Of a stretch of DNA of 64,000 bases, positions 51,848-60,548 are shown in pieces. Source of the stretch: Bifidobacterium pseudocatenulatum DSM 20438 = JCM 1200 = LMG 10505 (GTDB taxonomy: Bacteria > Actinomycetota > Actinomycetes > Actinomycetales > Bifidobacteriaceae); contig NZ_AP012330.1 of assembly GCF_001025215.1 (NCBI RefSeq), positions 186,001-250,000 of the forward strand, written 5' to 3'. The translations under genes were made by a program, and so were the position numbers. The number at the start of each line of letters is the position of its first letter. Within the stretch, counting starts at the first letter, position 1. The notes beneath the pieces are model-generated. The model saw only the letters and a program-made list of their open reading frames with translations, had not been told where the DNA came from and made no database searches.

Positions 51848-53440
51848 ATGGCGTGCACCACGATTTTGGTTGGCAAAGACGCAAGTTATGACGGATCGAC
51901 CATCATCGCCCGTAATGAAGATAGTGCAAATGGTGAGTTTTGCCCGAAGCGCTTCATCGTAGTCAAGCCTGAAGATCAGCCGCGCAAGTACAAGAGCGTG
52001 CTTTCGCATGTTGAAATCGATCTTCCTGACAATCCGCTGCAGTATACGGCTGTGCCGAATGCCGATCTGAAGGAAGGCATTTGGGGCGAAGCTGGCGTGA
52101 ACGAAGCGAACGTTGCCATGAGCGCCACCGAAACGCTCACCACCAATGAGCGTGTGCTCGGTGCCGATCCGTTCGTGGAACTCACGCCGGCCAAAGGCAA
52201 GGAAGGCGAAGAGGGCTATGAGCCGGAAGTCGCCGGTGGCATTGGCGAAGAGGATTTCCTTACTCTCGTGCTGCCGTACGTCACCACCGCCCGTGAGGGT
52301 GTGGAACGTTTGGGCGCTCTGCTTGAGGAGTATGGCACGTATGAGATGAACGGCGTTGCTTTCTCCGACGTCGACGAGATCTGGTGGCTGGAAACCGTTG
52401 GCGGCCATCATTGGATCGCCAAGCGTGTGCCGGACGAAGCGTATGTGACCATGCCGAACCAGCTGGGCATTGACGAATTTGATCTTGAAGATGCGTTTGG
52501 CGAGCAGGAGGACCACATGTGCTCCGCCGATCTGACCGAGTTCATCGAACGCAACCATCTTGACCTGTCGGTGGAGAATTCCACTCCGTTCAACCCGCGT
52601 GACGCGTTCGGCTCCCACTCCGATTCCGACCACGTGTACAACACTCCGCGTGCCTGGTACATGCAGCGTTTCCTTAACCCGTACGACGAGCAGTGGGATG
52701 GTCAGGATGCCGATCATAAGCCGGTTTCCGACGATATTCCGTGGGCTCGCCAGCCGGAACGCAAAATCACCATCGAAGATGTGAAGTATGTGCTGAGCTC
52801 CCACTATCAGGGCACTCCGTACGATCCGTATGGAAAGCTTGGCGACCAGCGCACCCGCCACATGTTCCGCCCGATCGGCATCAACCGTCAGAGCCAGCTT
52901 GCGGTGATGCAGATCCGCCCGTACCGCCCGCAGGTGAGCCGTGCGATCCAGTGGATCGCCTATGGTTCCAATCCGTTCAACACGCTCGTGCCGTTCTTCC
53001 CGAACGTCAACTCCACGCCGAAGTATTTGGAAGACACCACCACGCGCGTCACGTCCGAAAACTTCTATTGGGAGAACCGCATCATCGCGGCCCTGTGCGA
53101 TTCCAGCTTCGCCGACACCGCCAACGCCGTGGAACGCTATCAGGAGAAGACTGGCGCGATGGGCCACCGCATGGTTGCCTCTACCGACGAGCAGATCGAA
53201 CGTTTGGTGGGTGACGTGACCGACGAATTCGATGCGGAAGACGAAATCGGCGATGTTCAGCCTATGGAACCGGATGAAATCATCGAAGCCGTGCGCAACG
53301 GCGAAGCCCGTGAAATCCTTGCCGCAGCCAACGAGACCATGGCCGCGCAGCTCAAGGAGGAAACCGACAAGCTTCTTGATTCCGTGCTGTACACCGCCAG
53401 CATGAACATGAAGAACGGCTTCCACATGTCGGACTTCTAA
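51848..53440 (+). CDS. pepD: C69-family dipeptidase
   Basis: A 530-residue N-terminal-nucleophile dipeptidase (peptidase family C69). The nucleophile is Cys3 in [26 protein letters not shown], with no long propeptide. Further family strings are [74 protein letters not shown] and [13 protein letters not shown]. It is cytoplasmic and cleaves peptides taken up from the medium. The start follows AAAGGATTGCTG. It stands between the YbhB-like gene and fhs and appears to be its own transcription unit. Confidence 0.93.
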   Translation: MACTTILVGKDASYDGSTIIARNEDSANGEFCPKRFIVVKPEDQPRKYKSVLSHVEIDLPDNPLQYTAVPNADLKEGIWGEAGVNEANVAMSATETLTTNERVLGADPFVELTPAKGKEGEEGYEPEVAGGIGEEDFLTLVLPYVTTAREGVERLGALLEEYGTYEMNGVAFSDVDEIWWLETVGGHHWIAKRVPDEAYVTMPNQLGIDEFDLEDAFGEQEDHMCSADLTEFIERNHLDLSVENSTPFNPRDAFGSHSDSDHVYNTPRAWYMQRFLNPYDEQWDGQDADHKPVSDDIPWARQPERKITIEDVKYVLSSHYQGTPYDPYGKLGDQRTRHMFRPIGINRQSQLAVMQIRPYRPQVSRAIQWIAYGSNPFNTLVPFFPNVNSTPKYLEDTTTRVTSENFYWENRIIAALCDSSFADTANAVERYQEKTGAMGHRMVASTDEQIERLVGDVTDEFDAEDEIGDVQPMEPDEIIEAVRNGEAREILAAANETMAAQLKEETDKLLDSVLYTASMNMKNGFHMSDF

Positions 53441-53546
53441 AATCTCACTATTCGGCTCTCGTGACCACGTTGCGGGAGCCAATTATTTTCCGCAATACAA
53501 CATCGTTAGAATGGCGTGCATTCCAATTTGAAGAAAGGAAACCCCA

Positions 53547-55064
53547 GTGACCAGCATTGAGGATTTCACCAGCCAGTACGGCTTGGTGCAGAAGATTGAT
53601 GCGTTCGGCTATCTCGATTATTTGAAGAATGATCCGGATGCTCCACGCAAGCATGGCAAGGTCGTGCTCGTCACCGCCGATACTCCGCTGAAGGCGTCTC
53701 GCGGCGAGGGCAAGACCACCACCACGATCGCGCTGATCGACGCGTTGCGTGAGCGTGGCATTGATGCGGCCGCAGTGCTCCGTCAGCCGAGCATGGGCAT
53801 TACCGCTGCCGGTTCCAAGGGCGGCGCTTCGGGCGGCGGCAAGGCTTCCCTGACCCACCCTGAGCTGATCGACTGGGGTCTGTGCGGCGAAATGGGCGCT
53901 ATCGAAGCGGCCCAGAACCTGCTGGTTTCCTTCGCTGAGAAGGCCATCGACGACGGCAAGCTCGACGATATCGCCGTGCCGCGCGTTTCCGAAGTGCCGT
54001 CCCGTTCGCTGCGTCAGATCGCGGTGGACCGCGGCAAGGGCAATGTGGCCGAGCGTGTGGTGCTCACTCCGACCTGCGAGCTCATGCAGATCGTGGTGCT
54101 CTCCCGTTCCATGGATGAGATCGCCGAGCGCGTTGCCAAGATGATTGCCGGCACGAAGGACGGCAAGGCCGTTACGTTCGGTGAATTCGTTGATTTGTGG
54201 CGTATTACCGGCATTCTTTCCGATGCGGTGAAGCCGGCGAAGACGGAAACGGTGAATGGTTCTCCCGTGTATGTGCACGGCGGTCCGTTCGCGAACGTGT
54301 CGATCGGCATTCCGACGCTGGTTTCCGTGGAAATGGCGTGCGCCCTGCATGATGTGGTGATCGTCGAGGCCGGTTACGGTGCTGACGCGGGCGCTCAGAA
54401 GTGGCTTGACATTGCTTGCCGCGAGTATGGCGCACAGTGGCCGTCCGCCGCGATTGTGGTGACCCGCGCTTCCACTTGGCGTGACGATCCGGCGCTTGCC
54501 TGGCGTTACCCGTTCCACGTGCAGCGTTTGGAAGGTCTTGATATTCCTACGTTCCCGCTGATTAACCTGTGGGATGGCGAAGACGATCAAATTCCGGCGT
54601 TGCAGCAGACCGCCAAGGATCTGGAGTTCCGCGAGCCGATTATCGGCAACCTGTATCGCGATGGTGGCGATGCGCTCGCCCCGCAGCTTGACGCGTTCGT
54701 TGACGCGGTGGTGAATGGTTCCATGCCGGCCACGCCGCACAGCCACAAGGGTATGGCTCTGGTGGAGAACGTGCGTTGGGTTGCCGAAAATGCGTATGGT
54801 GTTCCGGCAGATCGCGTGATCCTGAAGGACGGTTTTGCTGAATCGCTTAATAAGGCGGTGGACCTGTGCGCCAGCGCCGGTATTGATTTCGGTTCGCTTG
54901 CACTGGTTGCGGTGAAGTCTCCGGCCACGATGACTGACAACGATTCCGCTCCGGCTGAAGAGCGTACGGTGACGTTGAAGAAGGTTGAAGTGCATTCCGG
55001 TGCCGGTTTGGTGCATGTGAATCTCACCGTTTCGCTGACCACGCCGATGCCGAAGATCGTGTGA
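53547..55064 (+). CDS. fhs: Formate-tetrahydrofolate ligase
   Basis: A 505-residue enzyme making 10-formyl-THF from formate, ATP and THF. The ATP site is TPLKASRGEGKTTTTIAL (about residues 46-63), followed by RQPSMGITAAGSKGGASGGGKASLTHPE. Other family strings are RITGILSDAVKPAKTETVNGSPVYVHGGPFANVSIG and EAGYGADAGAQKWLDIACRE. It is about 50 residues shorter than classical Fhs and looks like a divergent branch. The start is a GTG at 53547 behind GAAAGGAAA. It could salvage formate made by pyruvate formate-lyase, consistent with bifidobacterial fermentation. Confidence 0.9.
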   Translation: MTSIEDFTSQYGLVQKIDAFGYLDYLKNDPDAPRKHGKVVLVTADTPLKASRGEGKTTTTIALIDALRERGIDAAAVLRQPSMGITAAGSKGGASGGGKASLTHPELIDWGLCGEMGAIEAAQNLLVSFAEKAIDDGKLDDIAVPRVSEVPSRSLRQIAVDRGKGNVAERVVLTPTCELMQIVVLSRSMDEIAERVAKMIAGTKDGKAVTFGEFVDLWRITGILSDAVKPAKTETVNGSPVYVHGGPFANVSIGIPTLVSVEMACALHDVVIVEAGYGADAGAQKWLDIACREYGAQWPSAAIVVTRASTWRDDPALAWRYPFHVQRLEGLDIPTFPLINLWDGEDDQIPALQQTAKDLEFREPIIGNLYRDGGDALAPQLDAFVDAVVNGSMPATPHSHKGMALVENVRWVAENAYGVPADRVILKDGFAESLNKAVDLCASAGIDFGSLALVAVKSPATMTDNDSAPAEERTVTLKKVEVHSGAGLVHVNLTVSLTTPMPKIV

Positions 55065-55099
55065 TAAACGAGTCGTAGCGTTCTGATCGCAACATTTTA

Positions 55100-55139
55100 G
55101 GGCGGTCACTTGCGTATATGCGTAGGTGACCGCCTTTTT
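55100..55139 (+). terminator. Terminator of fhs
   Basis: AGGGCGGTCAC pairs with GTGACCGCC (55126-55134) and is followed by five T. Confidence 0.85.
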
Positions 55140-55182
55140 GCACCTTAATTTCGGCGGTTTCTAGCGAACGTCGCAACGCCAT

Positions 55183-55444
55183 GACCTCGAAGGAACGGAG
55201 GTAACTTCGTCAGAAGTTGCCGCCCCGAACCGTGAGGCGGGAAACACGGTGTGTTTCCCCGTAGGTGAGGTGAGAGGTTCGCAATATGGGCGAACCTCGA
55301 AGGAACGGTGGAAACTTCGTCAGAAGTTGCCGCCCCGAACCGTGAGGCGGGAAACACGGTGTGTTTCCCCGTAGGTGAGGTGAGAGGTTCGCAATATGGG
55401 CGAACCTCGAAGGAACGGTGGAAACTTCGTCAGAAGTTGCCGCC
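55183..55444. repeat. Tandem repeat, 110-bp unit, about 2.4 copies
   Basis: 55211-55320 and 55321-55430 are identical over all 110 bases as read here. A partial third copy continues into 55431-55444, and a diverged partial copy precedes at about 55183-55210. Each unit folds into a chain of hairpins: AACTTC/GAAGTT, CCGCC/GGCGG, GGGAAACAC/GTGTTTCCC and GAGGTTCG/CGAACCTC. The right edge overlaps the last codons of the MIF-like gene, whose 3' end (GGCGGCAACTTCTGA on the minus strand) is thus part of the repeated unit. Confidence 0.95.
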
Positions 55445-55777
55445 GTTCCAGCCCCAGTCGGTGGTGGCGGTGTAGCGGATGTACGTGCGGTCGGCCGGAA
55501 TGCCCAGTTCCTTCTCCAACGCGGCCATGATCTGCTCGGTCAGCTTCTCCCAAGCAGAACCGGGCACGGAACGACCGAACACGTTCACCTCGACGTATGC
55601 GGCCGGCTTGGAATCGTCACCGCCGAAATAAATCGGCATATTGTCTTCAAACGGGCACATCAGCCAGCCTTCAGACTTGCCGGGAACGGCGGTGATCGCC
55701 TTGCCGTATGCGGACTTCAGCGCCTCGCGCTGCTCGGCGGTGGTGGAAACGGAAACATGAGTGTGGATGACTGGCAT
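55430..55777 (-). CDS. MIF-like tautomerase
   Basis: A 115-residue protein of the macrophage migration inhibitory factor branch of the tautomerase superfamily. It begins MPVIHTHVSVS, giving the N-terminal catalytic proline after Met removal. Its C-terminal part, ADRTYIRYTATTDWGWNGGNF, parallels the Y-I-N-Y...GWNG-S-TF end of MIF, and the length (115) equals that of MIF. FEDNMPIYFGGDDSKPAAYVEVNVFG is the central strand region. Enzymatically it may tautomerise phenylpyruvate-like keto acids; a host-directed role is speculation. AAGGAGAG precedes the ATG on the minus strand. Confidence 0.85.
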   Translation of the reverse strand: MPVIHTHVSVSTTAEQREALKSAYGKAITAVPGKSEGWLMCPFEDNMPIYFGGDDSKPAAYVEVNVFGRSVPGSAWEKLTEQIMAALEKELGIPADRTYIRYTATTDWGWNGGNF

Positions 55778-55927
55778 GATGCTCTCCTTAAATTGTTGGA
55801 ATCAGCCTTTGCGGTTCACCTCCAGTCTAGGCGTCGAACGGCGCAGTCGGGGTGGCTGTGTGAGAAATTTTGGGCTTTGCCTGAACGGCTGCCAAGGTGG
55901 TCTGCGTGCGCGTGTTAAATATTCGTT

Positions 55928-56488
55928 GTGAGAAAACTGATTGAACAGCTTATGAAATTTGGCCTCGTTGGCGTGATCGCCTTCATTATCGACTGGGGCA
56001 TTCTGAATCTTCTCGTCGGCGTATTCCGCATGCACAACGTGCTCGCCGCAACCATCTCGTTCATTATTTCCCTGATTTTCAACTACATTGCCAGCATGAA
56101 ACTGGTGTTCAAGCACCGTGACGACATGGCCCGCTGGATGGAAATCCTCATTTTCGTGATTGGCGCGCTGATCGGCCTGTTCATGAACGACGCCATTATC
56201 TGGATCTCCACGTATGGCATGAACCATGATGCCTACGTGTCGCAGAGCACCGAATACCTGATCCGCACCAACGTCGGCAAGCTCATCGCCACCGCCGTGG
56301 TGATGGTGTGGAACTTCCTGACACGCAAATGGTTGCTCGACGATACGCACACCAACGCCATGAACCGTTTGCGCAAAGCCGACAACCGCCTCACGCCGGA
56401 AGAGCTGGAAGCCAAGTGGCAGAACAGCTTCTCGCACAAGCTTGGCATATGGTCGCTGGAACACACTCCCAACGGTTGGCCCAAGTAG
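55928..56488 (+). CDS. GtrA-family membrane protein
   Basis: A 186-residue protein with four membrane helices: KFGLVGVIAFIIDWGILNLLVGVF, LAATISFIISLIFNYIASMKLVF, WMEILIFVIGALIGLFMNDAIIWI and NVGKLIATAVVMVWNFLTRKWLLDD. The F-x-x-VG...D-x-x-x-x-x-x-L and F-N-Y-x-x-x-x-x-x-V-F strings are typical of GtrA proteins, which help move lipid-linked sugars across the membrane. A 45-residue hydrophilic C-terminal tail follows. The start is a GTG at 55928, 6 nt after TAAATA (55916-55921) and without a ribosome binding site, so probably leaderless. Confidence 0.88.
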   Translation: MRKLIEQLMKFGLVGVIAFIIDWGILNLLVGVFRMHNVLAATISFIISLIFNYIASMKLVFKHRDDMARWMEILIFVIGALIGLFMNDAIIWISTYGMNHDAYVSQSTEYLIRTNVGKLIATAVVMVWNFLTRKWLLDDTHTNAMNRLRKADNRLTPEELEAKWQNSFSHKLGIWSLEHTPNGWPK

Positions 56489-56589
56489 TCCTGAATTCGG
56501 AAAATCTGCCTGCACAACCCGGAAATCTGCCCTGATCAAATCTGCCCTGATTCCCGACTCGCGCAGACGGCCGGACAGTCCTGAATATG

Positions 56590-56635
56590 AAAAGGCGGTG
56601 CTTACACCTATAAAGGTATAAGCACCGCCTTTTCG
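56590..56635. terminator. Bidirectional terminator between gtrA and MFS genes
   Basis: AAAAGGCGGTGCTTA pairs with TAAGCACCGCCTTTT across a short loop (16 bp or so), with A- and T-runs on both sides. Confidence 0.9.
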
Positions 56636-56664
56636 TATGCTCTGCATGCTTTACGTGCGAAAGG

Positions 56665-58089
56665 TCACACGCTTACGGTGGTAAGCATGGGCTGCTCGGT
56701 GGAGTCCTTGATCTGCTTGAAGCCGAACAGGGCGATCGCCAGCGAGGTGAGCGCCAGAGCCGTCACTACAATGAAACCACCGTGTGATCCCATACGGTCG
56801 ATGAACTGGCCGGCAATCGCCGAGCCGACGGAACCGCCGATTGAGTTCATCGCACCCATCCAGGCCATGCCTTCGGTGAAGCGTGTGGGCGGCACCAAGT
56901 GCAGCATCAGCTGGTTGCCGTTCACCCACGTCGGTGCCTGGCATACGCCGATGAACAGGTAGATGATCATGATCACCCACAGATGTTTGGCGAACATGAA
57001 CGAGCCGATGCCTAGATCGACCACGGCAAGGCAGAAGTAGAAACGCTTCCACAGCGGAATAGTCCAATTCTTTGCGCCATACACGAGCGCGCCGATCAGC
57101 GAGCTGAACGAGAAGCAGGCGAACACGAAACCGGTGTACTGCTTCATATTCGCTTCCGTGGCGAACGCGACGATCGAAATGCTGGCGGCCGACTGGAACG
57201 CGCCCAAACCGAACCACGTCACGCATACGGCGATTAGGCCCGGCCCCCAAATCGATTCCTTGCGCCCGGCATTCACATCGGCGGCGGCCTGATCCATGGC
57301 GGCCTGCACTTCCGCAGCCGTTTTGCCTTCGGAACGTGCGCGATCGCGAGCGTACTCAATGGCCGCTTCCGCCTGCAACGCCTTGGAACGGGCGGCTTCG
57401 CGCTCACGGTATTCCTTGCGGGTCATGCCCGCTTCGCGAGCCAGCTGCGTCTGCGATTTCGGCTCGGTGGAAAGTTCGGTGAGGAACATGAGCGCGCCGA
57501 CCACCACACACACGCCAGTGAATGAGAATGCCAACAGCCCGGAAATCACGGCCAGTGTGGAGGCGAGCGGATTGCCGATCACCCACATGCATTCGTCGAA
57601 CACGCCGGAAAGCGAAAGCGCGCGGTTGGTTTTCTCCGTGTCACCTTTAAGCAGCGTGGTCCAACGCTGACGGCTCATCGCGCCCCACGGCGGAATCGCC
57701 GCCATGAACGGTACGATACAGAACAGAATCCACGACGGCACTCGGGCGGTGATACAGGAAACCAGTGCGGTCGCCGCAATCATCCACACGATGATTGTCG
57801 GAATCGACACCTGACGCTGGCCGAACTTGTCAACCAGCTTGCCGAGCACCGGGCTCGCAACGGCCAGCGCGATCGCCTGCACGGCCGTCAGCGCGCCTGC
57901 CAGCGAATAATTGCCGTAATAATGCTGCACGGAAATCGTAATCGTCATGCCGACCATCGGGAACGGCATGCATGCGATCACTGAACCGACCGAAAATCGG
58001 GCGGTGTGCGGTATGCGAAGAAGCTCCGCGTACCCTCCGAAAAGATGTTGGCCGATGCTTTTGGCGCCGGCGAGGACTGAATTGGTCAT
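56665..58089 (-). CDS. MFS transporter with long cytoplasmic loop
   Basis: A 474-residue major-facilitator transporter with about 12 membrane segments. Motif A-like strings are GKLVDKFGQRQVSIPTIIVW (loop 2-3). A charged stretch of about 85 residues (roughly residues 220-300, rich in Ala/Arg/Glu: TRKEYREREAARSKALQAEAAIEYARDRARSEGK) sits between the two halves and is probably helical. The substrate is unknown. The ATG at 58089 follows AAAGGAGCGG; a longer frame to 58209 is rejected. A 28-bp perfect palindrome lies 131 bp upstream, so expression is probably repressor controlled. Confidence 0.85.
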   Translation of the reverse strand: MTNSVLAGAKSIGQHLFGGYAELLRIPHTARFSVGSVIACMPFPMVGMTITISVQHYYGNYSLAGALTAVQAIALAVASPVLGKLVDKFGQRQVSIPTIIVWMIAATALVSCITARVPSWILFCIVPFMAAIPPWGAMSRQRWTTLLKGDTEKTNRALSLSGVFDECMWVIGNPLASTLAVISGLLAFSFTGVCVVVGALMFLTELSTEPKSQTQLAREAGMTRKEYREREAARSKALQAEAAIEYARDRARSEGKTAAEVQAAMDQAAADVNAGRKESIWGPGLIAVCVTWFGLGAFQSAASISIVAFATEANMKQYTGFVFACFSFSSLIGALVYGAKNWTIPLWKRFYFCLAVVDLGIGSFMFAKHLWVIMIIYLFIGVCQAPTWVNGNQLMLHLVPPTRFTEGMAWMGAMNSIGGSVGSAIAGQFIDRMGSHGGFIVVTALALTSLAIALFGFKQIKDSTEQPMLTTVSV

Positions 58090-58219
58090 GTTTTGCCGCT
58101 CCTTTCTGCTCACGGTTGGTGCTTGCGTCCGCTGCGTTGCGTTGCCGCGGACCGCTTGATATACCCTCGTTCTGTCTTGATTGTTTGCTCTCCAGCCCCA
58201 GTCTCTCACTTCAACCTTG

Positions 58220-58247
58220 CTTGAACGTCAATCGATTGACGTTCAAG
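58220..58247. promoter_or_regulatory. 28-bp perfect palindrome, probable operator
   Basis: CTTGAACGTCAATC and GATTGACGTTCAAG form a perfect inverted repeat without a spacer, centred on CAATCGATTG. It lies upstream of the MFS gene. The rest of the divergent gap (58248-58538) holds nothing I recognise. Confidence 0.8.
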
Positions 58248-58538
58248 CGTGTTGCATAGGGGGTGGAGACTGGTTGTGTGCCATTTTCTTGAACTAGACA
58301 ACTTTATGCGGAGGTACTGTCGCAACACGCGGTGCATTGAGGTTGGCAGACATAATTCGATTGGCTATTTTGTAAGTACTCACCACACGTTCACTTGGTG
58401 GACGAAAAGATGTCCGGCGGGCGAAAGACGGTTGTTGCAAAATGGTTGCGCAACGCTTCCAAAGCTTGCGATTGCAGAATTTTCGTTCCATCGGTCAACG
58501 TCAGCAGTCCGGCAGCATCTTGCGGAAAGGCGGTAGGG

Positions 58539-59198
58539 ATGCCCGCAACAACCATCCATTTCGTACGTCACGGCAAAGTCGAAAATCCAGGGCATTTGCT
58601 CTACGAACGACTGCCCGGATTCCACCTGTCGGAAGTGGGTGTGCGCATGGCGCAGGCGACCGCGCACTACATTGCCGTCAATCCACGACTCAACACAGTT
58701 TCCGCCATCTACTCGTCGCCGCTGGAACGCACGCGCGAAACGGCCGGCGAAATCCTCACCGCACTCAACGAAGTGCGTGAAACCCGTGGCGAGGAGCCGC
58801 TGAAACTCACCACCGACGAGCGCATCATCGAAGCGCGCAACGAATTCCGCGGCACGCGCATCGGCTACGGCGAAGGCGCACTCTGGAAAAACGGCAACTG
58901 GAAGCTGGTACGCAACCTGTGGAAGCCAAGCTGGGGTGAAAGCTACCAGTCGATCGCGCATCGTGTGCAAGCGTTCGCCCTCGAAAAAGTGGGGGAGCAT
59001 CCCGGCGAGCAAATCATCGTAGTCAGCCATGAATCGCCCATCTGGAGCTACAGGCACATGCTGGAAACCGGGCACCCGGAACATAATATGCTGCTACGCC
59101 ATACGGCACTCGCCTCCATCACTTCCATTACGTACGATTGCGATACACGCAAAGTATTGTCGATCGCTTACGTCGATCCCGCGGCCGACGTGAAATAG
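58539..59198 (+). CDS. Histidine phosphatase (phosphoglycerate mutase-like)
   Basis: A 219-residue member of the histidine phosphatase superfamily. The catalytic phospho-His is in TIHFVRHGKVENP (about residues 5-17), with IYSSPLERTRETAGEIL, a partner Glu in RIIEARNEFRGTRIGYGEG, and the second His in QIIVVSHESPIWSYRHML. It is longer than cofactor-dependent mutases of the GpmB type by a short insertion (KNGNWKLVRNLWKPSWGESYQS). Its substrate is unknown. The ATG at 58539 is preceded by GGAAAGGCGGTAGGG; longer in-frame starts up to 58395 add non-homologous sequence. Confidence 0.88.
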   Translation: MPATTIHFVRHGKVENPGHLLYERLPGFHLSEVGVRMAQATAHYIAVNPRLNTVSAIYSSPLERTRETAGEILTALNEVRETRGEEPLKLTTDERIIEARNEFRGTRIGYGEGALWKNGNWKLVRNLWKPSWGESYQSIAHRVQAFALEKVGEHPGEQIIVVSHESPIWSYRHMLETGHPEHNMLLRHTALASITSITYDCDTRKVLSIAYVDPAADVK

Positions 59199-59364
59199 CG
59201 CATAATGCGGCATGGAATCGCCGGATTGGAAACTTTTGACCGAGACACGCGACAATGAGTGCGGCGGTTGTTGAAAGAACGGGGATTCCATGCAATCATG
59301 GAAGGGCTGGATGCTGTTGGGTCCAGTGAGGAAAACAAAATGTCGAAGCTGCAAAGGGGCACGC

Positions 59365-60393
59365 ATGGCTTTCACTATCAACAACGGAGCGCTTTATCAA
59401 TTATTCGATAGGCCTCATATGAAAATTGCCATCGAAAGCTGTGTTGGAGTGGTGGAATTATGGCCGCTGCAAACCGTTCAGGAGATGGAGAATGACGCAA
59501 AGTACACGGAAGATCTGCAAGTAAGATTCTCCTGCACCATGGCAAGGGCAATGCTGCGATTGTCCCACGGGATTAACCCGTCCGTGGCGGAAGCCGTGTA
59601 CGAGGGAATGGACGAGATTCCGGGTTGCGATCCGGAAATTGTGCAAGCGCTCACGCGGGCCAATCAGGCATACGATGTGATGCGCAATTATTCCGAAACC
59701 AACAATGCCGACCTGTTCTTCGAAGCGGCCGACATTCTGGGCATCTTCATCGACGCCCATGTCGAGACGGAAGTCCGCAATATACTGCAAAAGATCGTGG
59801 AGTACATTCGGCAGAGCGTCAGCCTGGGCTTCGACGGCGGAGCGCTGGAAGATGTCAACTACTGCTACGCTTTCACCACGACCCCAAGGACGCTCACCGG
59901 GCGATTCCTCGCGGCGCTCGCGGTGGGTGACGGTCTGATGAATCTCATGTGCGAAGGCATTGACGATGTGGACGAACAGACCGTGCGCGTGCTGCCGGTG
60001 ATGCTGTACATCAACGAGTTGTGCGAGCAGATGGCTGTTCCGCCGATCTATGTCGGCGACGTGACCTTGTCTCGAATGGTTGCGCTGCGTAATGCTGTGC
60101 GTGAGGCGGGCAGGGCAACGCCACTCGAGGAGAATTCCTTCTGCGACAACACATTCACCATAACCGCGGACAATGTCATTCCGTGCGCGGGCATGGAGTG
60201 GGATCATCATGCGGAGTGCCTGCGTTGGGATCCGAAGAGGGCCGAGCAGGAAGCCAAAGATGAGGATGAACGTAAGAGCAAGGAAGCGCTCGCTGAAAAG
60301 TTCAATTTGATGACGGACGCTATGAAAAGTATGAGCTACATGGATGATTCCGATGATTCTGGTGATTCAGGCGAAGGTGCGGATGCTGCGTGA
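59365..60393 (+). CDS. Hypothetical acidic-tailed protein
   Basis: A 342-residue protein that I do not recognise. The first 270 residues are a helix-rich soluble domain (MKIAIESCVGVVELWPL; SCTMARAMLRLSHGINPSVAEAVYEGMDEIPGCDPEIVQALTRA; TEVRNILQKIVEYIRQSVSLGF), followed by SFCDNTFTITADNVIPCAGMEWDHH, then a charged helix (KRAEQEAKDEDERKSKEALAEKF) and a Ser/Asp-rich acidic end. There is no signal peptide or membrane segment. The ATG at 59365 has AAAGGGG upstream; an in-frame ATG at 59290 would add a Cys/Lys-rich 25 residues. It follows the phosphatase gene by 166 bp and ends before a convergent terminator. Confidence 0.7.
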   Translation: MAFTINNGALYQLFDRPHMKIAIESCVGVVELWPLQTVQEMENDAKYTEDLQVRFSCTMARAMLRLSHGINPSVAEAVYEGMDEIPGCDPEIVQALTRANQAYDVMRNYSETNNADLFFEAADILGIFIDAHVETEVRNILQKIVEYIRQSVSLGFDGGALEDVNYCYAFTTTPRTLTGRFLAALAVGDGLMNLMCEGIDDVDEQTVRVLPVMLYINELCEQMAVPPIYVGDVTLSRMVALRNAVREAGRATPLEENSFCDNTFTITADNVIPCAGMEWDHHAECLRWDPKRAEQEAKDEDERKSKEALAEKFNLMTDAMKSMSYMDDSDDSGDSGEGADAA

Positions 60394-60445
60394 CGTGGGC
60401 AATCCGAGATAATCCGAATTAGTGGGAATTATCGATATAGGAATA

Positions 60446-60487
60446 AGAAAATCCCGGCACTTGCGATTGCGGTGCCGGGATTTTCTT
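60446..60487. terminator. Bidirectional terminator
   Basis: GAAAATCCCGGCAC pairs with GTGCCGGGATTTTC; the hypothetical gene and the DUF805 gene converge here. Confidence 0.85.
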
Positions 60488-60548
60488 TATGTAGTACTGA
60501 TTATTGCAAGTTCGGTTCTTAAGTTCAGTGCTGAACAGGCATATTTCG

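Noticed and set aside
55183..55444. CRISPR-like array
   Set aside because: The repeat is 110 bp and perfectly contiguous, with no unique spacers and no cas genes nearby.
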